DNA from: Alcanivorax limicola
GTDB taxonomy: Bacteria > Pseudomonadota > Gammaproteobacteria > Pseudomonadales > Alcanivoracaceae
Reading direction: 5' to 3'
DNA length: 64,000 bases
Assembly: GCF_019931215.1 (NCBI RefSeq)
Contig: NZ_JAIOUB010000001.1
Coordinates: 62,001-126,000 of the forward strand
Within the stretch, counting starts at the first letter, position 1; every line of letters starts with the position of its first letter. This document shows, piece by piece, positions 56,474 to 64,000 of this stretch. A model generated the notes under the pieces. It ran no database searches, was not told the origin of the DNA, and saw nothing but the letters and a program-made list of their open reading frames with translations. A program made the position numbers and the translations under genes.

Positions 56474-58225
56474 TCAGGGCGCGGGGAAGAACACGGTAAT
56501 GCCGCGTATGGCAGGAGCGTCGGCGCCACCAATGGTGGAGCTCGTCACGTCACCGGTAACCGGCGTGAAATCGCCACTCATCAGATTGACTCGGTAAAGC
56601 ACATAGGGCGCCATGCCATTCTCGCTCAGTGCCGCTATGACGATCCCGTTGTCTCCTCCCGCAATATCAAAACCCTGATCGCCCTGAAGGGCAAACGGCG
56701 TGTCTACCAATGGCACTTGTACACCGTCGTTGGGCGGGCTTTGCAGATTCAGGGAATTGTTCTGCGTGTCCAGCGTAAACAGCTCGGTGGTGGCGGTGCC
56801 GGCGAAGCTGTTGGTGTAAGCCGCAGCAGTGATGGCAGGCACCGGCGCATCGTCCTCGGGCAGTAATATGCTGCCGATGATGCCAAGCAGCGGGCCCAGC
56901 AACGGGATGTCTTCAATGCCGCCGAGATCACCTTCCTCAGCATAGGCAATATCACCGTCGGTAATGGTAGCGCCGGTTTCAACGTTGATGCGCAGATTCT
57001 GGCCACTGTCGCTGATCAACCGCAGCCGGTCGGGCACAGGATTGAAATCCATGCCGAAATCGGTGCCTGTCAGCATGGTGAAGGGATCATCCGGTGCCGC
57101 ACTGAGTGTTGCCTGGAAGGTGGCAGTGCCGGTGTCCGGGTCGACAATATAGATGTTGCCCTGATCGGAGACGGCGTAAAGATCGCCCGTGGCGGGGCGC
57201 ACATCGACGCCAATCAAAGCTTCCTCTGCCATCAGTCCGGTCACCATCACGGTGTTGAGGCTGGCAGGCATGAGCAGCGGAAAGGTGGCCAGCGTATTGT
57301 CGCCGGTAAGCGCTATCACTTGCGGGGGTTGCGGCGGTGGCAGGGCGAGGCCATGGATGGTGCCGTTCACGGCGAGAGGCCCGATAAGGGTGGCCACATC
57401 GGCGGTGCCATTGAGATCAATGACGTAGAGCCCATTGCTACCGTCGACTGTCAGCGCGGCCAGGGCGAGATTGTTGAGCCCATCAATGACAAAGCCGCCG
57501 TCAGCGCTGGCATTTACGCCCAGCGATACGGGATTGACCAGGTTGCCGTCATTGGGAGGCTGTTGCAGGTAGAGCAGGTCATCGCCGCTGTCGATATTGA
57601 ACAGGCGCGTGCTGGCGGTGCCGGCGAAGCTGTTGGTATAGGCCGAGCTGGTGATGCGGGTGTCGTCAGTGCCGCTGTCCAGATCGCCATCGACAATGGT
57701 GGCGCCGGTATCAACGTTGATACGCAGATTCTGGCCGGTGTCGGAGGTGACACGCAGACGGTCTGGTACCGGGTTGAAATCGACCCCGAATTGCGTACCT
57801 TCCAGTGCAACGAATTGCGGCATGGTGTCTGGCGCCGGTGTCAGCGCCACGCTGCTGATCACGGTGGCGTTGACGGGATCAATGACATGCAGCATTCCGG
57901 AGCGCCCCAGCGCATACAGGTCACCGGTGGCCGGGCGATACGCCATGCCGAGCAGCGCTTCCGCATCGGGAAGACCCTCGATGCTGAGTGTGTCAAAGGG
58001 AGCGTCGGGTTCGGTGCGGTCCAGAGAAGTGAGTGAGAATACGGGGGTGTCGTTGTCTGTGGTGCTGCTCAGCACCATAATGTTTCCGGGCGTCAGTTCG
58101 CCGCGTTCATCCGGTGGCGGTGGATCGGCGGGTTGCAGGTTGCCGCTGGAGCTGCCCCCGCAGGCCGTGAGGGTAACGGCGAGGGCAATGGTCGCGCACA
58201 AGGGGTAAAGCCTGGTTGAATACAT
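56474..58225 (-). CDS. DUF4394 lipoprotein with two tandem domains
   Basis: This 583-residue lipoprotein (lipobox LTAC, Cys22; Pro/Gly-rich linker) consists of two DUF4394 copies. The diagnostic DFNPVPDRLR occurs at about 149-158 and 393-402, each followed by an SDxGQNLRINVxTGA-type segment. The second copy has an insertion of about 35 residues (ending PEDDAPVPAI) between its DGDI and AYTNSFAG segments. The family forms beta-propeller-like repeats; its role is unknown. Transcription is divergent from the TatT-like gene across a 395-bp gap. Confidence 0.85.
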   Translation of the reverse strand: MYSTRLYPLCATIALAVTLTACGGSSSGNLQPADPPPPDERGELTPGNIMVLSSTTDNDTPVFSLTSLDRTEPDAPFDTLSIEGLPDAEALLGMAYRPATGDLYALGRSGMLHVIDPVNATVISSVALTPAPDTMPQFVALEGTQFGVDFNPVPDRLRVTSDTGQNLRINVDTGATIVDGDLDSGTDDTRITSSAYTNSFAGTASTRLFNIDSGDDLLYLQQPPNDGNLVNPVSLGVNASADGGFVIDGLNNLALAALTVDGSNGLYVIDLNGTADVATLIGPLAVNGTIHGLALPPPQPPQVIALTGDNTLATFPLLMPASLNTVMVTGLMAEEALIGVDVRPATGDLYAVSDQGNIYIVDPDTGTATFQATLSAAPDDPFTMLTGTDFGMDFNPVPDRLRLISDSGQNLRINVETGATITDGDIAYAEEGDLGGIEDIPLLGPLLGIIGSILLPEDDAPVPAITAAAYTNSFAGTATTELFTLDTQNNSLNLQSPPNDGVQVPLVDTPFALQGDQGFDIAGGDNGIVIAALSENGMAPYVLYRVNLMSGDFTPVTGDVTSSTIGGADAPAIRGITVFFPAP

Positions 58226-58620
58226 GGTGTTCTCCGGGTATCGGTATGACCGCTGGTCTGTTCAGTTCAGACGCCCCGGTAGAAAGGTCACGTGAAAGCT
58301 GCAGTGCTGATTCGTGCTGTTATGTAATGTTCGGTAAGCGACAGCTGTGTTATGCCATGGCGCCCTGTCTATGGCGCCCTGTGTGCTAATGGCACTTTGC
58401 CATCAGTCGCTTGAGGGATATCGCAAGTGTAATTTTATGAAAAGCAGCTTTTCTTCCTGATCTGTTTCGGTTCTTGCCCCGAAATACTAGCCTGCCTATG
58501 ACTCAGTTCACATTGACCGGTTCACAGAGATCGGCTTGCAGAATGGCTGTGGCCAGACTGAGCTCGTTCATATCGCATATCAACAAAAACGAGCCCGAAG
58601 AACGCAAGGAGATTTGCAGC
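58226..58620. other. 395-bp divergent region without a gene
   Basis: The gap between the DUF4394 and TatT-like genes should hold two promoters. It contains a 15-bp palindrome GAAAAGC-A-GCTTTTC (58439-58453) and a 14-bp tandem pair beginning ATGGCGCCCTGT (58357-58370 and 58371-58384). An in-frame open extension upstream of 58621 exists, but GGAG just before the ATG at 58621 favours the shorter protein. Confidence 0.5.
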
Positions 58621-59754
58621 ATGAGGCTTAACCTGTTCTCGTTGAATCCTTTCTCATCCGCTACAACCGAACTACACCGGTCGCACAGCCGGGCGCACAG
58701 AGCGCGCCGAAACACCGGATCATCGGTGTCGGCTGGCCTGGCCGGTCTGTTGCGTCCGTTTCGTCTGGCTGCGCTACTCGCCGGGGTGATGGTTCTGCAG
58801 GGCTGTAGCGTGATCTACAAGACCACTGGCGACATTCTGGTCAATTACGGCCGCTCGGAAATGACGCCCTATCTGTTGACCTACAACGACATGGGCATGG
58901 CCTGTGCGACAGGCGAAGGCCTGACACCTTTCCTGGTCTCTTTTGAATCTGTGCATTCACGGCCCACACGCCTGGCGGTTCTGACCAACAGCATGGCGGC
59001 AGTGTGCGCGGACAGTCTGGCGCTGCAGGAAGAGCTGCGTTATAGCCGTGCGATGAAGCGTGGGGATACGGCTGAAGCACAGGATGCGCGCACGCTGCAG
59101 AAGCGCCACTCCGAGGTTGCTGCATCACGCCTCTATGAGTCCTACCAGCGTTCAGTCAAACAATACGGCGAAGTGGAACACGGCGGGCAGTGTCCACGTT
59201 TGCGCTCGGAGTTCGATGAACTGGTGTTCATGGTCGGTCTGATCAGCGGTGTGCAGGCGCTGTTGCATGATGCGACAGCAGACGTTGCCGTCGGTGTGCC
59301 GCGGGATATTGCTGCCAAGGTGGAGCGCGCCGCGACCTGCCTGGACAGCGAAAAATGGTGGGGCGTGCCGCAGGGCATTCGCGCATCGCTGTGGAATATC
59401 CTGCCGATGCTGGCGCCGGAGGGTGTCGATGCCTGGGGCCAGCTGGAAAGCTCCGTAGATCAGGGCTATGCCGCCGGTGTGCGTCTTGCCAGCGCCCTGT
59501 ATGTCGTGACCGCTTACAGCGTCGGTGATGAAGAACGTGTGCGCCGCGGCATTCGTGGCTTTGCGGCCAACGATGAAGAGCTGGATCCCGACTACGCCAT
59601 GCTTGATGCCATTTCCGGCTTCATGGTCGAGGGGGTCTCTGACCGCCTGTGGACCGAGGCGACCGGGCAGCGCACGCCGTTCAAGCGTCTCGGTACCTTC
59701 TGGGATGACACGCGTGACAGCGAATCCGATATCAATATTGACGATCTGCTTTAA
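58621..59754 (+). CDS. TatT-like TRAP-associated lipoprotein
   Basis: This 377-residue protein has an unusually long N-region before its hydrophobic segment and lipobox LQGC (Cys62). The following CSVIYKTTGDILVNYGRSEM and the all-helical remainder resemble the TatT (TRAP transporter T-component) family, whose Treponema member forms trimers that cap a TRAP substrate-binding protein. The next gene encodes such a binding protein (AdeT-like), supporting the assignment. The start with the best ribosome-binding site (AAGGAG, eight bases before) is at 58621. No TRAP permease gene follows in the window. Confidence 0.75.
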   Translation: MRLNLFSLNPFSSATTELHRSHSRAHRARRNTGSSVSAGLAGLLRPFRLAALLAGVMVLQGCSVIYKTTGDILVNYGRSEMTPYLLTYNDMGMACATGEGLTPFLVSFESVHSRPTRLAVLTNSMAAVCADSLALQEELRYSRAMKRGDTAEAQDARTLQKRHSEVAASRLYESYQRSVKQYGEVEHGGQCPRLRSEFDELVFMVGLISGVQALLHDATADVAVGVPRDIAAKVERAATCLDSEKWWGVPQGIRASLWNILPMLAPEGVDAWGQLESSVDQGYAAGVRLASALYVVTAYSVGDEERVRRGIRGFAANDEELDPDYAMLDAISGFMVEGVSDRLWTEATGQRTPFKRLGTFWDDTRDSESDINIDDLL

Positions 59755-59840
59755 GGATTGAATCAACGCAAGGCTACTTTGTCAGCGCACCTGCCGATCC
59801 AGGCGGGTGTGCGGGCAGCGTGGCCTATGGAGAGATGACA

Positions 59841-60872
59841 ATGCGTTTCAAGAAACTGCTTTCTGTTGTGCTGGGTGCGAGTCTGGGTGTGAGCCTGGGT
59901 GTTTCCGCGGGAACGGCGCACGCCAATACTACGCGTCTCGACTTTTGTGTGTTCGATATCATCGGCACGTCAGGGGATACCTTCAATCTGATGCGCGATT
60001 ATCGTACTGCCGCGCTGGAGCACGGGCTGGACCTGCGAGTGCGTGCGTTTACGGATGAGAATATTGCCTACCAAGAGTTGATCGGTGGCCAGTGCGACAT
60101 GGCTGCGATAACCGGCATCCGCTCCCGTAACCTCAATAGCTATGTGGGCAGCCTGGATTCCATCGGCGCGATACCGAACTACGATGTCATGCGCACCGTG
60201 GCGCGGGTTCTGGCCAGCAATAACCCCCGCATTACGGAGAACATGCGCAGCGGCCCTTACGAGGTAATTGGCATGGCGCCAATGGGCGCGGCCTATCTGT
60301 TCGTCAAGGACAAGGCGATCAACAACGTCAACGCGCTCGCCGGCAAGTCCATTTCTGTCATGGAATACGACGTTGCCCAGGGTCGCATGGCCTCTCGGGT
60401 CGGCATGTCGCCGGTGATGTCGGATATCACCAACTTCGCCGGGCGTTTCAATAACCACAGTGTCGACATCTGCTTCGCACCGATGATGGCCTACAGCGCG
60501 CTGGAGCTTTATCGCGGCATGGGCCCGGATGGCGGTATCGTGGATTACACACTGGGCCAGCTGACGCTGCAGATCATCGCGCGTCACGACAAGCTGCCCG
60601 AGGGTTTTGCTGACTGGTCCCGTGAGTATGTATTCCAGAACCTGCATGACCGGGCGCAGGCAATCGTCGACAACGCCTACAACGATGTCAGCGATGATCG
60701 CTGGATCAACATCAACGAGGAAGACACCTTGCGTTATGACGAAATGATGCGCGAGGCGCGCGTTGCGCTGACGCAGCAGGGCGTCTACAACGCCGACATG
60801 ATGTCACTGCTGCGCAATATCCGGTGCCGTCATGACGGTGGCCGGGCCGAGTGCTCTGAGCGCCTTGAATAA
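59841..60872 (+). CDS. AdeT-like (DUF6091) putative solute-binding protein
   Basis: This 343-residue protein has a signal peptide with 12-bp repeats (SLGVSLGVS) and cleavage near AHA. The mature part reads as a two-lobed binding protein: TRLDFCVFDIIGTSGDTFNLM, YQELIGGQCDMAAITGIRSR, AYLFVKDKAINNVNALAGKSISVMEYD. This is the AdeT/DUF6091 family, first described as a putative efflux component in Acinetobacter but related to TRAP-type solute receptors. With the TatT-like protein encoded before it, it may form a periplasmic ligand-transfer complex. The ATG at 59841 is chosen over one two codons earlier by spacing to GGAG. Confidence 0.78.
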   Translation: MRFKKLLSVVLGASLGVSLGVSAGTAHANTTRLDFCVFDIIGTSGDTFNLMRDYRTAALEHGLDLRVRAFTDENIAYQELIGGQCDMAAITGIRSRNLNSYVGSLDSIGAIPNYDVMRTVARVLASNNPRITENMRSGPYEVIGMAPMGAAYLFVKDKAINNVNALAGKSISVMEYDVAQGRMASRVGMSPVMSDITNFAGRFNNHSVDICFAPMMAYSALELYRGMGPDGGIVDYTLGQLTLQIIARHDKLPEGFADWSREYVFQNLHDRAQAIVDNAYNDVSDDRWININEEDTLRYDEMMREARVALTQQGVYNADMMSLLRNIRCRHDGGRAECSERLE

Positions 60873-60896
60873 ATAGCCTTGCTGATACACTTCCAG

Positions 60897-60919
60897 GCCC
60901 GCTTTCGCGGGCTTTTTTT
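60897..60919 (+). terminator. Intrinsic terminator after the AdeT-like gene
   Basis: Stem GCCCGC/GCGGGC (60897-60902 and 60907-60912), loop TTTC, then seven T residues. It separates the binding-protein gene from the toxin-antitoxin promoter. Confidence 0.92.
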
Positions 60920-60928
60920 GTAAGGCTA

Positions 60929-60969
60929 AAATGGGTAAATTTGCCATATTTGCCCATTTGGCCTAGCAT
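60929..60969 (+). promoter_or_regulatory. Promoter with overlapping inverted repeat for the toxin-antitoxin pair
   Basis: A sigma-70-like -35 TTGCCA (60941-60946) and -10 TAGCAT (60964-60969) are separated by 17 bases. An inverted repeat (AAATGGGTAAAT at 60929-60940, ATTTGCCCATTT at 60948-60959; one mismatch) overlaps the -35 region. This is the usual place for an antitoxin operator. Confidence 0.6.
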
Positions 60970-60999
60970 CAAGGTCAGGCAATCAACGAGGTGCTCCCC

Positions 61000-61347
61000 A
61001 TGGCAACCCATACAGCGTTTGACGAACTTGACCGGCGCCCGGCTTCTGACCTGAAGCGAGCGGGCTGGCGCGATGTCATGCGCTCGGTCCGCGAGCGCGG
61101 GCGCCTGCTGGTGACCAACCACAACCAGCCGGAAGCCGTGATCCTGTCGGCCGAGGCCTACAGCGAGCTGATGCAGCTGCTCAAGCAGGCAGACAGCACC
61201 CAGGCGTCGGCCCTGGCGCAGTTACGCCAGCGTTTCGACACCCATCTGGCCGGGCTCAAGCAGGCCGATGCCGGAGACCGCTTGCGGGCACTCATGGATG
61301 ATCCCGCCACCCTGGGCGGTGACGTCGGGGCTGGCGAGAGCCATTAG
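61000..61347 (+). CDS. Phd/YefM-type antitoxin
   Basis: This 115-residue protein has the Phd/YefM N-terminal DNA-binding fold: ASDLKRAGWRDVMRSVRERGRLLVTNH, then PEAVILSAEAYSELM. The C-terminal 55 residues (HLAGLKQADAGDRLRALMDDP) are the probable toxin-binding tail. It should bind its own promoter and neutralise the following kinase-like toxin. The ATG at 61000 follows GAGG. The stop overlaps the toxin start by one base (TAGTG), typical of coupled toxin-antitoxin genes. An open frame three codons longer is not favoured. Confidence 0.85.
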   Translation: MATHTAFDELDRRPASDLKRAGWRDVMRSVRERGRLLVTNHNQPEAVILSAEAYSELMQLLKQADSTQASALAQLRQRFDTHLAGLKQADAGDRLRALMDDPATLGGDVGAGESH

Positions 61348-61970
61348 TGGCGCGCCCGGTCCTGTTCGTGCTGGCGGGGGTTAATGGCGCTGGCAAGAGT
61401 TCCATTGGCGGCCATCTGATTCGTCGGCAGGGCCTCGACTGGTTTAACCCCGACACCTTCGCCCGGGAACTCAGAGACGCCACCGGCTGCCCGCAGCAAC
61501 AGGCCAACGCGCTGGCCTGGCAGGAAGGCGTTCGCCGCCTGGATCAGGCGCTGGCCGCCGGAGAGCACCATGCCCTGGAAACCACCCTGGGCGGCAATAC
61601 CTTGCCGCAACGCATTCTCGCCGCGACTCAGACCCATGACGTCCTGATCTGGTTCTGCGGCCTGACCTCTCCGGCCCTGCACCGTGAGCGCGTCCTGGCC
61701 CGCGTCGCAGTCGGCGGCCACGACATCCCCGAAGACAAGATCCGCGCCCGTTTCGACAGCGCCCGCGCCAACCTGATCGGCCTGCTGCCCCATGTGCAGC
61801 GCGTCAATTTGTTCGATAACAGCCATACCGTGCCGCCCGGTACACCGATTCCTGATCCGTTGCCGGTGGCGCGGATTGAGGAGGGGAGGTTGGTGTGGCC
61901 GGATACCCCGGAGCAACTTGCCGATACGCCCGAATGGGCGCGTCCGATCCTCGGGGCCTGCTTGTCCTGA
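61347..61970 (+). CDS. Zeta-toxin-like kinase (AAA/P-loop)
   Basis: This 207-residue P-loop protein has Walker A GVNGAGKSS at 11-19, the FNPDTFARE segment with the catalytic Asp, and HALETTLGGNTLPQ, the pattern of zeta toxins and related UDP-N-acetylglucosamine kinases. Zeta toxins phosphorylate a cell-wall precursor. Here the partner is a Phd-type antitoxin and not the small epsilon protein or PezA, so the toxin class call rests on motifs. The GTG start overlaps the antitoxin stop. A harmless P-loop kinase of other substrate is the alternative. Confidence 0.8.
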   Translation: MARPVLFVLAGVNGAGKSSIGGHLIRRQGLDWFNPDTFARELRDATGCPQQQANALAWQEGVRRLDQALAAGEHHALETTLGGNTLPQRILAATQTHDVLIWFCGLTSPALHRERVLARVAVGGHDIPEDKIRARFDSARANLIGLLPHVQRVNLFDNSHTVPPGTPIPDPLPVARIEEGRLVWPDTPEQLADTPEWARPILGACLS

Positions 61971-62046
61971 CCTTCTCTCTGTGCCTGAGCCGTGTGCTGG
62001 AGCGACGGCCAGCAGCAAGGTTGGTCGAGCGCAAGAAACAAAAAAA

Positions 62047-62071
62047 GGCCGCCCTTACGGGTGGCCTTTTT
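62047..62071. terminator. Bidirectional terminator between the kinase and tRNA genes
   Basis: Stem GGCCGCCC/GGGTGGCC (62047-62054 and 62059-62066, one G-U pair), loop TTAC, with T residues on the right and A residues on the left. It can end the plus-strand toxin-antitoxin message and the minus-strand tRNA transcript. Confidence 0.85.
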
Positions 62072-62080
62072 CTTTGCAGA

Positions 62081-62156
62081 TGGTGCCGGAGATAGGAGTC
62101 GAACCTACGACCTTCGCATTACGAATGCGCTGCTCTACCAACTGAGCTACACCGGC
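62081..62156 (-). tRNA. tRNA-Thr, anticodon CGU
   Basis: The 76-base minus-strand sequence folds as a standard cloverleaf with encoded CCA. The acceptor starts GCCGGTG, the D-arm is GCTC/GAGC, the anticodon arm is GCGCA-TTCGTAA-TGCGA with anticodon CGT (reads ACG), and the T-arm is GTAGG-TTCGACT-CCTAT. It closely resembles E. coli thrW. The acceptor stem shows a T-T mismatch at the sixth pair (GCCGGTG against CTCCGGC). The short stem below the tRNA is a terminator. Confidence 0.95.
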
Positions 62157-62308
62157 GAAGCGCGAGAGTTTAATCGCGCGGGCCACTGGCATCAATAGTC
62201 ATGAAGGCGCACGGTCGTACCAATCACCAACACAAAGCCAACGCAGGGTAATTGAGCGTGGCGGCAGGACGCGGATACTCGAGTCACAATAACAACTGGA
62301 TCGAGATC

Positions 62309-64000
62309 ATGCGCTACCTGTCCACGCTGGGCGTCGTCACGCTCACCCTGTTTCTGTTGTCCGCCTGCGGTGGCAGCAGCAGCGACAACCTGTCTGCGGC
62401 CCCGGATGACGGCGGCCCGCGTACCGATGCGCCGGAGCAAGACGCGCCCGGGCATGATGACCCGATAGCCGATGATGATGCGGCGCAGGCGCAGGGCCCG
62501 GCCTTCCCGTCGCCCGAGTGGTATGCCCGCGAGGCGGAGAATTATGCGCGGGTGCTGGAAGCACCCGTGGAGCAGGTGACCAGTCCGGCCTTCATGCTGC
62601 GCTGGACCAGCCAGAGCCTGGCCAATGCGGCCAGCTTTACCGAACGCGCGGCGGCGGATAACACCTGGTTGCTGGGCGGCATCACCGGCTTGCTGGGTGG
62701 CATCGTCAACAACCTGACGGACCCGCAGGCGCTGCTGACGCTGGTGCAGGACACTGTGACCGACACCGCCGAGGCCCTGCAGAACGACCCAATGGCGGCC
62801 ATCGGCCTGCTCGGCAATACGCCGGTGACACCGCTGTGCACTAGTTGGGCGGCGCAGTGTGCGGGGGACCCGTTCCGGTATCCGGGTGTGGACAGTTTCT
62901 ATGGCAGCGTCGGCACGGTAGAGCCGGTGGTGTTTTATGACCGCGAGTGTGCGCGTTTGTCCGGGCGGGTGTGGCGGCCTTTGAATGCGCCGGCCGGGGC
63001 GTCATTGCCGGGTATCGTGATCCAGAACGGTTCGGTGCAGGCGCCGGAGACGCTCTACTGGTGGGCGGCGCAGATGCTGGTGGACAGCGGCTATGTGGTA
63101 CTGACCTTTGACCCGCGCGGTCAGGGGCGTTCGGATCTGAGCACACCGCAAGGGGCGCAGGGCAGCAATTTCAATCCGGCGGTGTTTTGGGAAGGACTGG
63201 TGGACGCCATCGACTTCTTCCGTTCCGCGCCGGAGCAACCGTATCCGCATAACGACACCTGCGCGGGGACCTGGCCTACGCCGGTGACCGCCTTCAACCC
63301 GTATCACGATCATATCGACGCCGAGCGTCTGGGCATTGCCGGGCATTCACTGGGCGGTACCGGGGTGTCAGTGGTGCAGGGGCTGGGCGGGGTCGGTGCT
63401 GATCCCTGGGACGGCCAGCTCGACGTGGAGAACCCGGTGAAAGTGGCGGTGGCCTGGGACGGTGCGGCGACGCCGCCGGGTAGTGTGCCTGCCGAGGGTG
63501 GCGGCGGTGGCAGCCCGCTCAGCCTGGTCTTTGGTCTGTTGGGGGGCGATGTCGAGCGGCCGGTGTTTGTGCCCCGGGTGCCGATGATGAGCCAGGATTC
63601 CGAATACGGTCTGACGCCGGTGCCGTTCAGCTCGCCACCTGAGCCGCGTGCGCGCCTGGGCTGGTTCGACGCCTGGCAGGCAGCGGACGTGCCCGCCTTC
63701 GGCTTCACCATTCGGGGCAGTTCGCATTATGAGTGGTCGCTATTGCCGAGCTTTCCCACGACATCATGGTGCCCGCGCATCGAGCAGGGGCGTTGCGTAG
63801 GCGGGTGGGGCTTGCCGATGGCGCAGCACTATACGCTGGCCTGGTTTGATCGCTATCTGAAACAGCCGGGGGAGCCGGGGTTTGATGATGCAGATGCCCG
63901 GTTGCTGGCCGATGAGGACTGGTCCGAGCGCTGGAGTTTCTATCACGCCAGCGCCCGTGACTTTACGGATCGTGAGGGTCGTCGTCAGACCTGCGATGGC
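62309..64000 (+). CDS. Lipoprotein alpha/beta hydrolase, partial at right edge
   Basis: The frame is open from the ATG at 62309 to the window end (564 codons), so the C-terminus is missing. It has a signal peptide with lipobox LSAC, a low-complexity Asp/Ala/Pro linker, and an N-terminal helical region (about 60-175). An alpha/beta hydrolase domain follows, with strands SLPGIVIQNGSVQ and YVVLTFDPRGQGRSD, the nucleophile elbow AGHSLGGTG near 350, and a late segment GSSHYEWSLLPSFP that likely gives the catalytic His. It is probably a secreted or surface esterase, lipase or polyester hydrolase; no named family is recognised. Confidence 0.8.
   Translation, partial: MRYLSTLGVVTLTLFLLSACGGSSSDNLSAAPDDGGPRTDAPEQDAPGHDDPIADDDAAQAQGPAFPSPEWYAREAENYARVLEAPVEQVTSPAFMLRWTSQSLANAASFTERAAADNTWLLGGITGLLGGIVNNLTDPQALLTLVQDTVTDTAEALQNDPMAAIGLLGNTPVTPLCTSWAAQCAGDPFRYPGVDSFYGSVGTVEPVVFYDRECARLSGRVWRPLNAPAGASLPGIVIQNGSVQAPETLYWWAAQMLVDSGYVVLTFDPRGQGRSDLSTPQGAQGSNFNPAVFWEGLVDAIDFFRSAPEQPYPHNDTCAGTWPTPVTAFNPYHDHIDAERLGIAGHSLGGTGVSVVQGLGGVGADPWDGQLDVENPVKVAVAWDGAATPPGSVPAEGGGGGSPLSLVFGLLGGDVERPVFVPRVPMMSQDSEYGLTPVPFSSPPEPRARLGWFDAWQAADVPAFGFTIRGSSHYEWSLLPSFPTTSWCPRIEQGRCVGGWGLPMAQHYTLAWFDRYLKQPGEPGFDDADARLLADEDWSERWSFYHASARDFTDREGRRQTCDG

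Noticed and set aside
59880..59916. 12-bp repeats in the AdeT-like signal peptide as a functional element
   Set aside because: They encode SLGVSLGV-type hydrophobic residues that signal peptides often repeat; kept only as a microduplication example.

Overview
The window is about 62% GC by eye and densely coded on both strands. The housekeeping genes (pdxB, htpX, alaA-like, msrB, purE-purK, macAB, a PA1571/PA1572-like pair) and many lipoproteins point to a marine or hydrocarbon-associated gammaproteobacterium. It looks Alcanivorax-like, but that placement is an inference from gene content and was not tested by alignment.

Layout. (1) 1-4223, minus strand: three exported proteins in one operon, two of them TPR-rich, running off the left edge. 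(2) 4965-12782: a lipoprotein, pdxB, a PA1571-like small protein divergent from an ATP-NAD kinase family gene, a REP/BIME-like inverted pair, htpX, alaA-like with a co-transcribed unknown, msrB and a Tag-type glycosylase. (3) 12790-21822, minus strand: a CoA-thioester operon whose core (MaoC hydratase, acyl-CoA dehydrogenase, MmgE/PrpD, CaiB CoA-transferase, CitE-like lyase) follows the Pseudomonas aeruginosa itaconate-degradation locus. It is flanked by an alpha-methylacyl-CoA-racemase-like protein, an acyl-CoA ligase and a thioesterase. (4) 22173-25257: divergent tctB-tctA transporter genes and an AraC-type regulator. (5) 25391-37606: one long plus-strand operon of 13 genes, closed by a strong terminator. 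It holds a canonical SCP2-type thiolase, two small MaoC proteins, three SDRs, two acyl-CoA dehydrogenases, an acyl-CoA synthetase, an enoyl-CoA hydratase, a Bug/TctC binding protein, and a DUF35 protein next to a thiolase-fold protein with no catalytic cysteine (an Ltp2-like aldolase pair). (6) 37701-43889: an unassigned permease, a second Bug/TctC protein, a second acid-CoA ligase, a hotdog thioesterase and a DcaP-like porin, closed by a terminator. (7) 44218-45816: purE-purK. (8) 45839-64000: a protease/propeller/barrel fusion, two tandem paralogous lipoproteins, a TRIC/UPF0126 channel, macA-macB-outer-membrane factor, a DUF4394 lipoprotein, a TatT + AdeT-like binding-protein pair, a Phd-zeta toxin-antitoxin pair, tRNA-Thr(CGU), and a lipoprotein alpha/beta hydrolase cut by the right edge.

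How the parts fit. Blocks 3-6 (about 31 kb) read as one catabolic region for an organic, probably branched, (di)carboxylic acid. A DcaP-like porin, Bug binding proteins and TctAB would bring it in, ligases or CoA-transferases activate it, and two beta-oxidation-type modules shorten it. One of these has the parts for retro-aldol removal of a side chain that ordinary thiolysis cannot cleave. The substrate is not determined by the sequence. The DUF35/Cys-less-thiolase module and its setting are the best candidates for an undescribed system here.
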